Origin: Pseudomonadota bacterium
GTDB lineage: Bacteria > Pseudomonadota > Alphaproteobacteria > Rhizobiales > Hyphomicrobiaceae
Reading direction: 5' to 3'
NCBI GenBank assembly: GCA_023426855.1
Contig: JAEZBU010000281.1
Span: 1-24,602, forward strand
DNA: 24,602 nt
Within the stretch, counting starts at the first letter, position 1. Every line of letters begins with the position of its first letter. This document shows positions 7,007-15,115 of the stretch, piece after piece. Below the pieces are notes generated by a model. It did no database searches, had not been told where the DNA came from, and saw only the letters and a list, made by a program, of their open reading frames with translations. The translations under genes were made by a program, and so were the position numbers.

Positions 7007-8004
7007 GCTTCAAGGTTGGCATATTCAGCGATCTGCTCGACTCCAAGGGCGAGCCAACTTTCGGCCGCGCGCCGCTGGCGATGCTTGATCAGCCCGGTAT
7101 CGAGTGGGAGTGGATCAAGGGCGATTACACAGAGCTCAGCCCTGAGATCGCGGCACAGTATGATGCATTGCACGTCAATCTGACCCGCGTGACGAAGGCG
7201 TCCGTTTCCGGTCCTAATCGGCGTGTCCAGATCATCGCCCGCAACGGCGTCGGCTACGATTCCGTCGACGTGGCGGCGTGCACGGAAAACAACGTGCTGG
7301 TCACCAACACGCCGATCGCGGTGCGCCGTCCGGTGGCGGTTGCGACGCTGACGCTGCTGTTTGCTCTGGCCGGTCGGCTGTTCGACAAGGACGAACTGGT
7401 CCGCACTGGCCGCTGGAACGACCGCAACAACTTCATGGGGCAGGGGCTGACCTCGCGCACCATCGGTGTGATCGGCGCAGGCAGCATCGGCCAAGAAATC
7501 ATGCGACTGGCGAAGCCGTTTTTCGGACGCGTGATCGCGGCCGATCCGTTTGTCCCGGCTGAGACGGTGGCGGCGGCCGGTGGCGAGTTGCTGACCTTCG
7601 ACGAGGTGATGAACCAATCGGATTTCGTGGTTGTGTGCTGCCTGCTGACACCGCAGACGCGGCATCTTATCAATGCCCGCGCGTTCGACCTGATGAAGCC
7701 ATCGGCCTATTTCATCAACGTCGGCCGTGGTCCGATCCATGACGAGGCGGCGCTGGTCGAAGCGCTTCAGACCAACAAGATCGCAGGCGCCGGACTGGAC
7801 GTCACCGAGGTCGAGCCGATTTCGCCGGACAGCCCGCTGATCGGCATGAAGAATACGATCATCACGCCGCACGCGCTGTGCTGGACCGATGAATGCTTCG
7901 AGGACATCGCAACGACGGCGCTGACGTCGATCGTGGATGCTTTGAATGGCCGCAAGCCGAAGCATCTGGTCGATCCGGCGGCGTGGGAGAAGCGCCAGGG
8001 CTGA
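7003..8004 (+). CDS. D-isomer-specific 2-hydroxyacid dehydrogenase
   Basis: 333-residue NAD-dependent dehydrogenase of the SerA/LdhA family that interconverts a 2-oxo acid and its (R)-2-hydroxy acid. The substrate loop RNGVGYDSVD is at 80-89, the dinucleotide loop GAGSIG at 158-163, and Asp181 after the second strand favours NAD. Catalytic residues are Arg242 (NVGRGP), a glutamate in DVTEVEP (266-272) and His290 (ITPHALCW). Start 7003 overlaps the aldolase stop and has GGAG upstream. Its position between two pyruvate-forming aldolases suggests it handles a 2-oxo or 2-hydroxy acid of the same pathway. Phosphoglycerate dehydrogenase itself is unlikely because there is no C-terminal regulatory domain. 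Confidence 0.9.
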   Translation: MSFKVGIFSDLLDSKGEPTFGRAPLAMLDQPGIEWEWIKGDYTELSPEIAAQYDALHVNLTRVTKASVSGPNRRVQIIARNGVGYDSVDVAACTENNVLVTNTPIAVRRPVAVATLTLLFALAGRLFDKDELVRTGRWNDRNNFMGQGLTSRTIGVIGAGSIGQEIMRLAKPFFGRVIAADPFVPAETVAAAGGELLTFDEVMNQSDFVVVCCLLTPQTRHLINARAFDLMKPSAYFINVGRGPIHDEAALVEALQTNKIAGAGLDVTEVEPISPDSPLIGMKNTIITPHALCWTDECFEDIATTALTSIVDALNGRKPKHLVDPAAWEKRQG

Positions 8005-8052
8005 CGTCTACGGCGACGAACATAAGAACAAGACAAGACGGGGAGGTTCCAA

Positions 8053-8709
8053 ATGAAGCCCAGTTTGCAGGAGATCCGGCAGCATCTGTTCACGTCAGTG
8101 TTGTCCGACTGTCTCGACTCGGTCGGCGCGATGCATCAGGCGGTCGCCTCGCGCATTCGTCCGCTCGACGAGGACTTGGTCATGGTCGGGCGGGCGCGCA
8201 CGGCAGCGTTCATGGAAGTCTATCACCACGATGCCGGCACCAATCCGTACGAACTGGAAATCGCGCTGGTTGACAGTCTTGGGGCGGATGAAATTCCGGT
8301 GTTCGCCTGTTCCAATCCGGCACGTATTGCGCCTTGGGGCGAACTGCTATCTACGGCCGCGACTGTGCGCGGTGCGGCTGGCGCACTGATGGATGGCTGC
8401 ACGCGCGACGTGAAGGCTATCCGCGCCATGAAATTCCCGGTATTCCATGGCGGTATCGCGCCGCTCGATTCTAAGGGACGCGGCCGCATCATGGCGATCG
8501 ATGTGCCGATCGTGTGCGCGGGCGTGCATGTCGAGCCGGGCGATCTGGTATTCGGCGATGCCGATGGCGTCGTCGTCATCCCGAAGCGGATCGAGGACGA
8601 GGTGCTCAAGCTCGCCTTCGAGAAAGTCCGTGGCGAGCGCAATACGCTGGAGGAATTGAAGGCCGGTCACAAGCTGGGCGACGTGTTCGCGCGTCACGGC
8701 ATCCTTTAG
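8053..8709 (+). CDS. RraA-family aldolase/decarboxylase
   Basis: 218 residues of the RraA / 4-hydroxy-4-methyl-2-oxoglutarate (HMG) aldolase family. The signature region is GELLSTAATVRGAAGALMDGCTRDVKAIR (96-124), with Arg118 and Asp119 as the expected substrate- and metal-binding pair, and GDADGVVVIP near the C-terminus. Enzymes with this RD pair and the GELL loop cleave 4-hydroxy-2-oxo dicarboxylates to pyruvate or decarboxylate oxaloacetate; the RNase E-inhibiting RraA proteins are shorter (~160 residues). A strong ribosome site GGGGAGG precedes the ATG, 48 bases after the dehydrogenase, so the three genes probably share one transcript. The natural substrate is not determined. Confidence 0.85.
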   Translation: MKPSLQEIRQHLFTSVLSDCLDSVGAMHQAVASRIRPLDEDLVMVGRARTAAFMEVYHHDAGTNPYELEIALVDSLGADEIPVFACSNPARIAPWGELLSTAATVRGAAGALMDGCTRDVKAIRAMKFPVFHGGIAPLDSKGRGRIMAIDVPIVCAGVHVEPGDLVFGDADGVVVIPKRIEDEVLKLAFEKVRGERNTLEELKAGHKLGDVFARHGIL

Positions 8710-8724
8710 CGCTGTGCCAGAATG

Positions 8725-8761
8725 CGCCGAGCAGTTCGACAGGAGTGCGGACTGCTCGGCG
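8725..8761 (+). terminator. Stem-loop after the aldolase-dehydrogenase-RraA cassette
   Basis: An 11-base perfect inverted repeat, CGCCGAGCAGT (8725-8735) and ACTGCTCGGCG (8751-8761), with a 15-base loop, lies 15 bases after the RraA-family stop. No T-run follows, so it is either a mRNA-stabilising 3' hairpin or a weak terminator. Confidence 0.5.
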
Positions 8762-8927
8762 AGACTGTGAGCAATTCTGCGCAGCAGCAAGGACGATATG
8801 CCGTGCTGCAACGCGAGAATTACCATATGCACCCATTCTGCTTGCCTCTGGAATGACCTGGACGGATTGTCCGCATAAAGATCGGATGCGATGGCTTTCC
8901 GAAACGGTTAACCTTTGGGGGCAGTTC

Positions 8928-9182
8928 ATGTCGGGTCAGAATGAGGATTTCGCACTCGGACCTCACGCCTTGCTGGGTCGTGCGATTGGAGAAGTTAACG
9001 GCCTTCAGCGGCGCATCGGCACGCTGGAGCGCGATCTGTTCCTGCTGCAGGAGCGCCTGGACGCCAAGCCGACCCGCGGCGAGTTCGCGTTCTATCTGTT
9101 CGGCCTGATGCTGCTCGGCATGGTCTTCGCCGGATGCACGGTGCTGCTCAATCTGTGGTGGTTGGGCAAGATCTCGTTTTGA
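8928..9182 (+). CDS. Small single-pass membrane protein with coiled coil
   Basis: Predicted 84 residues, not matched to a named family. Residues ~20-45 (IGEVNGLQRRIGTLERDLFLLQERLD) show heptad-like spacing of Leu/Ile typical of a short coiled coil. Residues ~51-77 (FAFYLFGLMLLGMVFAGCTVLLNLWW) are one strong transmembrane helix, followed by a short C-terminal tail. GGGGG at 8917-8921 supports ATG 8928; longer in-frame starts at 8886 and 8853 lack good ribosome sites. It stands alone between the RraA-family gene and the repeat/phoX region. Function unknown. Confidence 0.65.
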   Translation: MSGQNEDFALGPHALLGRAIGEVNGLQRRIGTLERDLFLLQERLDAKPTRGEFAFYLFGLMLLGMVFAGCTVLLNLWWLGKISF

Positions 9183-9238
9183 GCGCCAACAGGCCGCTGA
9201 GGTGCCGACGCGCGACCGGGCTCCATCCGGAAAGCTGG

Positions 9239-9261
9239 ATCCCGGGCACAAGGCCCGGGAT
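9239..9261. repeat. REP-like dispersed palindrome
   Basis: ATCCCGGGC (9239-9247), loop ACAAG, GCCCGGGAT (9253-9261). This 'atcccgggc...gcccgggatgac' palindrome resembles a short repeat found many times between genes in Bradyrhizobium, Afipia, Caulobacter and relatives (recall, not a search). Only one copy is seen here. It lies just past the end of the broken phoX gene and after the small membrane-protein gene, so it could also terminate transcription from either side, though no T-run follows. Confidence 0.55.
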
Positions 9262-9282
9262 GACATGCGTCAATCGCGGCCC

Positions 9283-11186
9283 TTAAACCGCGATCTTGCC
9301 GCCGCCCCGCTTGGTGATGGCGACGACCGAAGGACGCGGTGGCATGCCGTCCTTGAAATCCGGCCAGCGGGTCGACGGGTTCTCGAAGGTCGCCGGACCG
9401 GCCTTGGCGTCGTCTTCGTCGGCCTCGCCCGGATGCTGAATGGCGACGAAGAATGTCTCCATATCCGGCGTGAATTCCGGCCCGCACAGCTCCGCGCCGT
9501 TCGGGCAGCGGAAGAACAGCTTGGAAGTCCCGCGAGCGGTGCCTTCGGTTTCGATGGCCCAGACGCCATCGGCGCGGCCGGTCTTTGATGGCGAGTTGCC
9601 GTCGGTCGCGATCCACAGGCGGCCATCGGCGTCGATGGCGCAATTGTCGGGCATGCCGAACCAGCCGTCTTTACTGGTGGACGGATGGAAGGTCGCGCCG
9701 ACGTCGGCGATGGCCGGATCGCCGCACTTCACCAGGATTTCCCAGGTGAACCTGGTCGAAGCGTGGTCGCCACCCTCGGGCAGCATCTCGACGATATGGC
9801 CGAAGCGGTTGTTGGCGCGCGGATTGGCGGGATCGACCTGATCGTCCTTGCGCCGGCTGTTATTGGTCAGCATCACGTAGACCTTGTTGGTCTTCGGATT
9901 GGCCTCGACATCCTCCGGCCGGTCCATCTTGGTGGCGCCGAGCAGATCGGCCGCCTGGCGGACATGGATCACCACGTCGCCCTGGTCGTTGAAGCCGTTT
10001 TCGGCGGTCAGCTTGCCCTGGCCGTGGATCAGCGGCAGCCACGCGCCGGTGCCGTCAGCATCATAGCGGGCGACATACAGCGTGCCGGTGTCGAGCAGAT
10101 CGCGATTGTTGGCGCGGTTGTCGCGATCGACGGTTCCTGCGGTAACGAACTTGTAGACGTAGTCGAAGCGCTCGTCGTCGCCCTGGTCGAATTCGGATCG
10201 AACGGATCGATCTCAACCACCCAGCCGAAGCGATTGGCCTCGTTGGGCTCCTTGCCATAGTCGAAGCGATCGTGGAACTGGCCCCAGTTGTACCACTCGC
10301 CCGGCGTGCCGTAGCGCTTCTGCGCGCTGGCATCCGGACCGGCGGCGGCAGCGGCCTTGTTCCAGAAATAGCCGTTGAAGTTTTCCTCGCAGGTCAGCCA
10401 GGTGCCCCAGGGCGTGGTGGCGCCGGCGCAGTTGTTCAGCATGCCCATGACGCGCGCGCCGCTCGGGTCGGCGTTGGTGCGCATTTTCGTGTGACCGGCA
10501 GCGGGGCCGGCGACGCGCATCTCGGTTTCGGCGGTGATGCGGCGGGCGTACTTAGAATTCGGCACCACGGCCCATTTTCCGTCCGTACGCTTGATTTCGA
10601 GAACCGCGCCGCCGTGCGCCATCATCTCGATCTCGACCAGCTCGCGCGTAATGCCCTTGAAGCCGACGTCCTTGGTGTCCTGGCGGCCAACGCCCGGGAA
10701 CATCAGTTCTTCGTTGGTGTATTCGTGATTGATAACCAGCAGGCCGTGATCCGAGCGGCCGTCGATCGGGATGTAGCCGAGGTAATCGTTGTTATAGCCG
10801 AACTGGCGCGCCTGGGCCTCGGCGGTCTGCTTCTGGGGATCGAAGTCGGGCGCGTCCGCCAGCACCTTGTCGCCCCAGCGGATCAGCACATCGGCGTCGT
10901 AGCCTTCCGCGACGTAGTGGTGTGGGTCGGAACCGGCAGCTACTTCCTTGAAGTTGAAGCTTGGCGTGGTGCTGGTCGCGGCTTCGGCATCTCGGCTGAC
11001 CATGGCGGTCAGCGGGGCGAGCACCGTCGATATCGCGGATACGGCCAGCGCGCCGCGCATGACATCGCGGCGGCTGTAGCGGGCCGCGATCACATCGCCC
11101 ATGGTCGGGTTGGCGCTGGCGTTCGAGCCCGCGTTCTCGGCTTCTTCGTACTGGGCGGAAAGCGGCAGATGGCTGCGCTCGTTCAT
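9283..11186 (-). pseudogene. phoX: PhoX-family (DUF839) alkaline phosphatase, disrupted by internal deletion and frameshift
   Basis: PhoX enzymes are Tat-exported, Ca/Fe-dependent periplasmic phosphatases that release phosphate from organic esters. The start at 11186 has GGAG upstream. Residues ~38-60 carry a Tat motif (YSRRDVMRGALAVSAISTVL), and the family pattern is intact down to GWVVEIDPFDPNS (to ~10188). The frame then changes: it runs into unrelated residues and stops at 10029, while true PhoX sequence resumes in another frame at GDDERFDYVYKFVTAG (~10182) and continues to the TAA at 9283. About 30 residues that normally lie between DPFDP and GDDxRF are missing, so a deletion of roughly 90 bases, not a multiple of three, removed a conserved block. 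All other parts look well conserved, implying a recent lesion or an assembly error. Confidence 0.85.
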
Positions 11187-11335
11187 CTCGATCTCCAGAA
11201 CTGGGGAAGGGTGGAGCGGGATCTAGCGGCGTTGCGTGAATTGCCGATGACAGAGAGGCGTTGTGCGGCGCGGTCAATGCTGCGTCGCACCATGATGTGA
11301 ACTTTGAGCATAGGTGGATTGCGCATCGGAAGCGC

Positions 11336-11365
11336 TTGTCACAGCTATGGTTGGATATCTAAATT
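11336..11365 (+). promoter_or_regulatory. Candidate sigma70-like promoter of the kor operon
   Basis: In the 251-base gap between the phoX start and the kor operon, TTGTCA (11336-11341) is followed after 17-18 bases by CTAAAT/TAAATT (11359-11365), in an AT-rich patch that contrasts with the surrounding GC-rich DNA. It would give a leader of roughly 65 bases before the ATG at 11438. Assigned by eye only. Confidence 0.35.
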
Positions 11366-11437
11366 GAACTAAATATAAATGTAGGCTGGACGACAGGTCA
11401 TGGCCTGGGGCGAGAACGACCAGAGGACGAAGAGATT

Positions 11438-13279
11438 ATGCCGCAAGGCGAAGTCGCGCTGCGCACGCGGAGCCGGGGAATGGCTCCGACGGACATTTCA
11501 AATCCGAAGTACTTCCACAAGGTTGTCGACTGTCAGTGGGCGTGTCCCACGCATACCCCGGTCCCGGAGTACATCCGGTTGATCGCCCAGGGCCGCTACG
11601 CAGCGGCCTATATGTTGAATTGGGAGTCGAACGTCTTCCCGGGCATCCTTGGGCGCGTGTGCGATCGGCCTTGCGAGCCGGCCTGCCGTCGTGGCCGCGT
11701 CGAGGAGAAACCGGTCGCGATCTGTCGCCTCAAGCGCGTCGCGGCGGACTACAAGGGCGACATCGATAACTTCCTGCCCGAGATCCCGAAGCAGAAGAAC
11801 GGCAAGCGCATCGCGCTGCTCGGCGCTGGGCCATCGTCGCTGACCGTAGCGCGTGATCTGATGCCGCTTGGCTATCAGTGCGTGCTGTTCGAAAAGGACC
11901 CCACGGGTGGCGGTCTGATGCGGACCAACATTCCGGCGTTCCGCCTGCCCGGCAAAGTGCTGGATGAGGAAGTCGACCGCATCGTCGGTTTCGGCGTCGA
12001 GCCGCGCTTTGGCTATGAAGTGAAGAGCCTGAAGGCGATCCTGGACGAAGATTTCGACGCGGTGTTCGTCGGCACCGGCGCGCCAAAGGGCAAGGATCTG
12101 AATATTCCGGGTCGCAAGGAAGCGTCCGCCAACATTCATATCGGCATCAACTTCCTGACCTCGGTAGCGTTCGAGCACGTCGAGAAGATCGGCCGTCGCG
12201 TCGTCGTCATCGGCGGCGGCAATACCGCGATGGACTGCTGTCGTACCGCGCTGCGTCTCGGTGCCGAGGAGGTCAAGGTTACGGTGCGTTCGCCGCGCCA
12301 GGACATGAAGGCGTCGGCCTGGGAAATCGAGGATGCCGAGCACGAGGGCATCCCGATCCTCGACAACCACAACCCGAAGGAATTCATCGTCGAAGGTGGC
12401 CGCCTGGTCGGCGTTCGGTTCGACAAGATGCGGGCCGAGTATGTCGATGGTCGCCGCAAACTGATCCCGACCGGCGAAGAGGTCGTGATCCCGTGCGACG
12501 ACGTGCTGATGGCGATCGGCCAGGACAACGCCTTCCCGTGGATCGAGCGCGACCTGGGCCTCGAATTCAACGAATGGGAGATGCCGAAGGTCGATCGCGT
12601 GACCATGATGTCGACGCGGCCGGGCGTGTTCTTCGGCGGCGATGCGGCGTGGGGTCCAGAGAACATCATCTGGGCGGTGTCGCATGGTCATCAGGCCGCG
12701 ATTTCGATCGACCTGTTCTGCAACGGCGAGACGCTGACCGAGCGTCCCGCGCCCGGCTCCAATCTGGTCAGCCAGAAGATGGGCATCCACGAGTGGTCGT
12801 ACTCGAACAACTACGCGGCTGACCGGCGCGTTGCGGTTCCGCACGCCGATATGGCGACGTCGCTGCGCAATCTGAAGGTCGAGGTCGAACTCGGCTACGA
12901 CGACAAGCTGGCGGCGAAAGAGGTCGAGCGCTGCCTGAATTGCGACGTGCAGACGGTGTTCGAGCGCTCATTGTGCATCGAGTGTGATGCCTGCATGGAC
13001 ATCTGCCCGGTCGATTGCATCAACTTTACCCAGAATGGCGAAGAGGCGGAATTGCGCGAAAGTCTGCGCGTGCCGGCCCGCAACACGACGCAGGATCTGT
13101 ACGTTTCTGATGTCCTCAAAACCGGCCGCGTGATGGTCAAGGACGAGGACGTCTGCCTGCATTGCGGCCTGTGCGCGGAGCGTTGTCCGACAGGCGCCTG
13201 GGATATGCAGAAATTCATGTACGTCGAGGCTCAGGCCGCCCGGGCCTGCCTTACCCATCACCAAGCCTATCTAGGCTGA
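11438..13279 (+). CDS. GltD-like FAD/NAD(P)/Fe-S subunit of a 2-oxoacid oxidoreductase
   Basis: 613 residues in three parts. An N-terminal cysteine domain (Cys32, 36, 75, 79, 83; CQWACPTHTP and RVCDRPCEPAC) matches the Fe-S linker of glutamate synthase small subunit. A GltD-type flavoprotein follows, with FAD loop GAGPSS at 129-134 and NAD(P) loop GGGNTAMDCC at 259-268; arginines in VRSPRQDMKA suggest NADP. The C-terminus (about 499-590) has two ferredoxin-type 4Cys sets, CIECDACMDICP (513-524) and CLHCGLCAERCP (573-584). It lies 20 bases before korA. Azoarcus evansii 2-oxoglutarate:NADP oxidoreductase (KorABC) has such a third subunit, so a role carrying electrons between NAD(P) and the KorAB clusters is likely. 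A second in-frame ATG at 11480 (GGAG upstream) is a possible start. Confidence 0.85.
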   Translation: MPQGEVALRTRSRGMAPTDISNPKYFHKVVDCQWACPTHTPVPEYIRLIAQGRYAAAYMLNWESNVFPGILGRVCDRPCEPACRRGRVEEKPVAICRLKRVAADYKGDIDNFLPEIPKQKNGKRIALLGAGPSSLTVARDLMPLGYQCVLFEKDPTGGGLMRTNIPAFRLPGKVLDEEVDRIVGFGVEPRFGYEVKSLKAILDEDFDAVFVGTGAPKGKDLNIPGRKEASANIHIGINFLTSVAFEHVEKIGRRVVVIGGGNTAMDCCRTALRLGAEEVKVTVRSPRQDMKASAWEIEDAEHEGIPILDNHNPKEFIVEGGRLVGVRFDKMRAEYVDGRRKLIPTGEEVVIPCDDVLMAIGQDNAFPWIERDLGLEFNEWEMPKVDRVTMMSTRPGVFFGGDAAWGPENIIWAVSHGHQAAISIDLFCNGETLTERPAPGSNLVSQKMGIHEWSYSNNYAADRRVAVPHADMATSLRNLKVEVELGYDDKLAAKEVERCLNCDVQTVFERSLCIECDACMDICPVDCINFTQNGEEAELRESLRVPARNTTQDLYVSDVLKTGRVMVKDEDVCLHCGLCAERCPTGAWDMQKFMYVEAQAARACLTHHQAYLG

Positions 13280-13299
13280 GATCAAGGTTCATAAGGCTC

Positions 13300-15105
13300 A
13301 TGAGCGGGGTCAACGATTTCGTCTGCAAGTTTGCGACCGTGAACGGTTCCGGTTCTGCAAGCGCTAACACGATGTTCGCCAAGACGGTATTCCGCATGGG
13401 AGTGCCGGTCAGCCCGAAGAACATCTTTCCGTCCAACATTCAGGGCCTGCCGACCTGGTACGAGGTGCGGGTCAGCGAGAAGGGCTATCTCGCGCGGCGC
13501 GATGGCATCGACCTGATGGTCGCCATGAATCCGCAGACCTTCCGCGAGGATCTCGCCGAGGTCGCGCCCGGAGGCTGGCTGCTGTACGACTCCACGATGC
13601 CGCGCAACTGGCCGCGCGACGACATCCAGATCCTGCCCATTCCGATTGCCGCCATGTGCGCCAAGAAGTGGAGTGATCCACGCCAGCGGCAGTTGTTCAA
13701 GAATATGGTCTATATCGGCGCACTGAGTGCGCTGCTCGATATGGACATGGATGTGCTGAAGGGCGTCATCGGCGATCAGCTTCGCGGCAAGGAAAAGCTG
13801 GTTGCAGCCAATCTCGAGGCCGTGAACCTCGGCCGCGATTATGCGTTCGAAAACTTCCAGTGCCCGTTGCCGATCAGCCTGCGCAAGGCGGACGGTGCAC
13901 GTGGCAAGATCATGGTCACGGGCAACAGCGCGGCTGGTCTCGGCGCGATTTACGCAGGCGCCACGGTCTGCTCCTGGTATCCGATCACGCCGTCCACGTC
14001 GGTTGCTGAAGCGTTTGAAGGCTACATGAAGCGCCTGCGCGTCGATGAAGACGGCACCGTGCTCGGCGCTGTCGTTCAGGCGGAAGACGAGCTGGCCGCG
14101 ATCGGCATGGCGATCGGCGCAGGCTGGAATGGCGCGCGGTCCTTCACCGCCACTTCGGGGCCGGGCATTTCGCTGATGAGCGAGTTTCTTGGGCTGGCCT
14201 ACTTCGCCGAAGTTCCGGTGGTGCTGTTCAACATTCAGCGCGGCGGCCCTTCGACCGGCATGCCGACCCGCACCCAGCAATCCGACGTGATGGCTTGTGC
14301 TTATGCTTCGCACGGCGATACCAAGCATGTGCTGCTGTTCCCTGCCGATCCCAACGAGTGCTTCTCGATGGGCGCGCAAGCCTTCGATCTGGCCGAGCGG
14401 CTGCAGACACCGGTGATGGTGTTGAGCGATCTCGATATCGGCATGAACGACTGGATGACCGATCCGTTCACGTGGGACGACGCCACCGTGCATGATCGCG
14501 GCAAGGTGCTGGACGCCGCCGGGCTCGATGCCGCCAAGGATTGGGGCCGCTATCGCGACGCGGACGGTGATGGCATCCCGTATCGCACGCTGCCGGGTGC
14601 CCATCCCAGCAAGGGCTCCTTCTTCACGCGCGGCACCTCGCATGACGCCTACGCGCGCTACACGGAAGACGGCCGCGTCAACGCGGAGAACATGCGCCGC
14701 ATCTCGCGCAAGTTCGAAACCGCGAAGACGCTGGTGCCTCAGCCCGAGGTCGAAACCCGCGATCCGCGCGCCCGCATCGGCATCATCTATTTCGGTGCGA
14801 CGCGGCCGGCGGTGATGGAGGCGCTCGATGAGCTGGAGGCCGACGGCATCCGCGTCAACGCCATGCGCTTGAGAGGGTTTCCGTTTTCGGACGAGGTCAA
14901 GGCATTCTGCGATGCCCACGATCGCGTCTTCGTTGTCGAGCAGAACCGCGACGCGCAAATGCGTTCGCTGCTGATGCTCGAAGCCGGTATCGACGGCGAC
15001 AAGCTGGTCGCCACCCTGAATTTCGACGGCATGCCTCTGACGGCCGCCTTCGTGCACGGCGCGGTTCGCGCCAGCATGGGCCCTGTCAAAGTCGCGGCCG
15101 AGTGA
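13300..15105 (+). CDS. korA: 2-oxoacid:acceptor oxidoreductase, fused gamma-alpha subunit (KorA type)
   Basis: 601 residues. Residues ~1-195 are the gamma domain (NGSGSASANTMFAKTVFRMG, then FPSNIQGLPTWYE); residues ~205-430 are the pyrimidine-binding alpha domain with YPITPSTS at 227-234, QAEDELAAIGMAIGAGWNG at 260-278 and RGGPSTGMPTRTQQSD beyond, the standard KorA signature. The final ~90 residues form the C-terminal domain. With KorB it would oxidatively decarboxylate a 2-oxo acid to its acyl-CoA in the cytosol. This fused layout is usual for aerobic and facultative 2-oxoglutarate or pyruvate enzymes. Start ATG 13300 has AAGG just upstream; the open frame extends left into the preceding gene but without family likeness. 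It is 10 bases from korB. 2-Oxoglutarate is likeliest by similarity to KorA proteins; pyruvate is not excluded. Confidence 0.92.
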   Translation: MSGVNDFVCKFATVNGSGSASANTMFAKTVFRMGVPVSPKNIFPSNIQGLPTWYEVRVSEKGYLARRDGIDLMVAMNPQTFREDLAEVAPGGWLLYDSTMPRNWPRDDIQILPIPIAAMCAKKWSDPRQRQLFKNMVYIGALSALLDMDMDVLKGVIGDQLRGKEKLVAANLEAVNLGRDYAFENFQCPLPISLRKADGARGKIMVTGNSAAGLGAIYAGATVCSWYPITPSTSVAEAFEGYMKRLRVDEDGTVLGAVVQAEDELAAIGMAIGAGWNGARSFTATSGPGISLMSEFLGLAYFAEVPVVLFNIQRGGPSTGMPTRTQQSDVMACAYASHGDTKHVLLFPADPNECFSMGAQAFDLAERLQTPVMVLSDLDIGMNDWMTDPFTWDDATVHDRGKVLDAAGLDAAKDWGRYRDADGDGIPYRTLPGAHPSKGSFFTRGTSHDAYARYTEDGRVNAENMRRISRKFETAKTLVPQPEVETRDPRARIGIIYFGATRPAVMEALDELEADGIRVNAMRLRGFPFSDEVKAFCDAHDRVFVVEQNRDAQMRSLLMLEAGIDGDKLVATLNFDGMPLTAAFVHGAVRASMGPVKVAAE

Positions 15106-15115
15106 GGACAAAGCG

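Noticed and set aside
8771..8820. Imperfect inverted repeat (AATTCT...AGAATT with inner CAGCA/TGCTG)
   Set aside because: Arms are interrupted by unequal bulges and there is no associated T-run or start site; not convincing as a regulatory or RNA element.
10272..11300. 342-codon plus-strand open frame opposite phoX
   Set aside because: It lies antisense to clearly recognisable PhoX sequence, with low-complexity Gly/Ala/Arg/Val content and no domain; a codon-bias shadow.
11339..11352. 14-base string GTCACAGCTATGGT shared with 24025-24038, both intergenic
   Set aside because: One such 14-base match is expected by chance among all pairs in a window of this length, and the second copy has no promoter-like -10 element.
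13282..15111. 609-codon open frame on the minus strand opposite korA
   Set aside because: It mirrors the full length of korA, is rich in Arg/His/Ala as antisense of high-GC codons, has no recognisable domain, and korA carries all the family motifs. The same applies to long antisense frames at 11498-12844 and 20257-21528.
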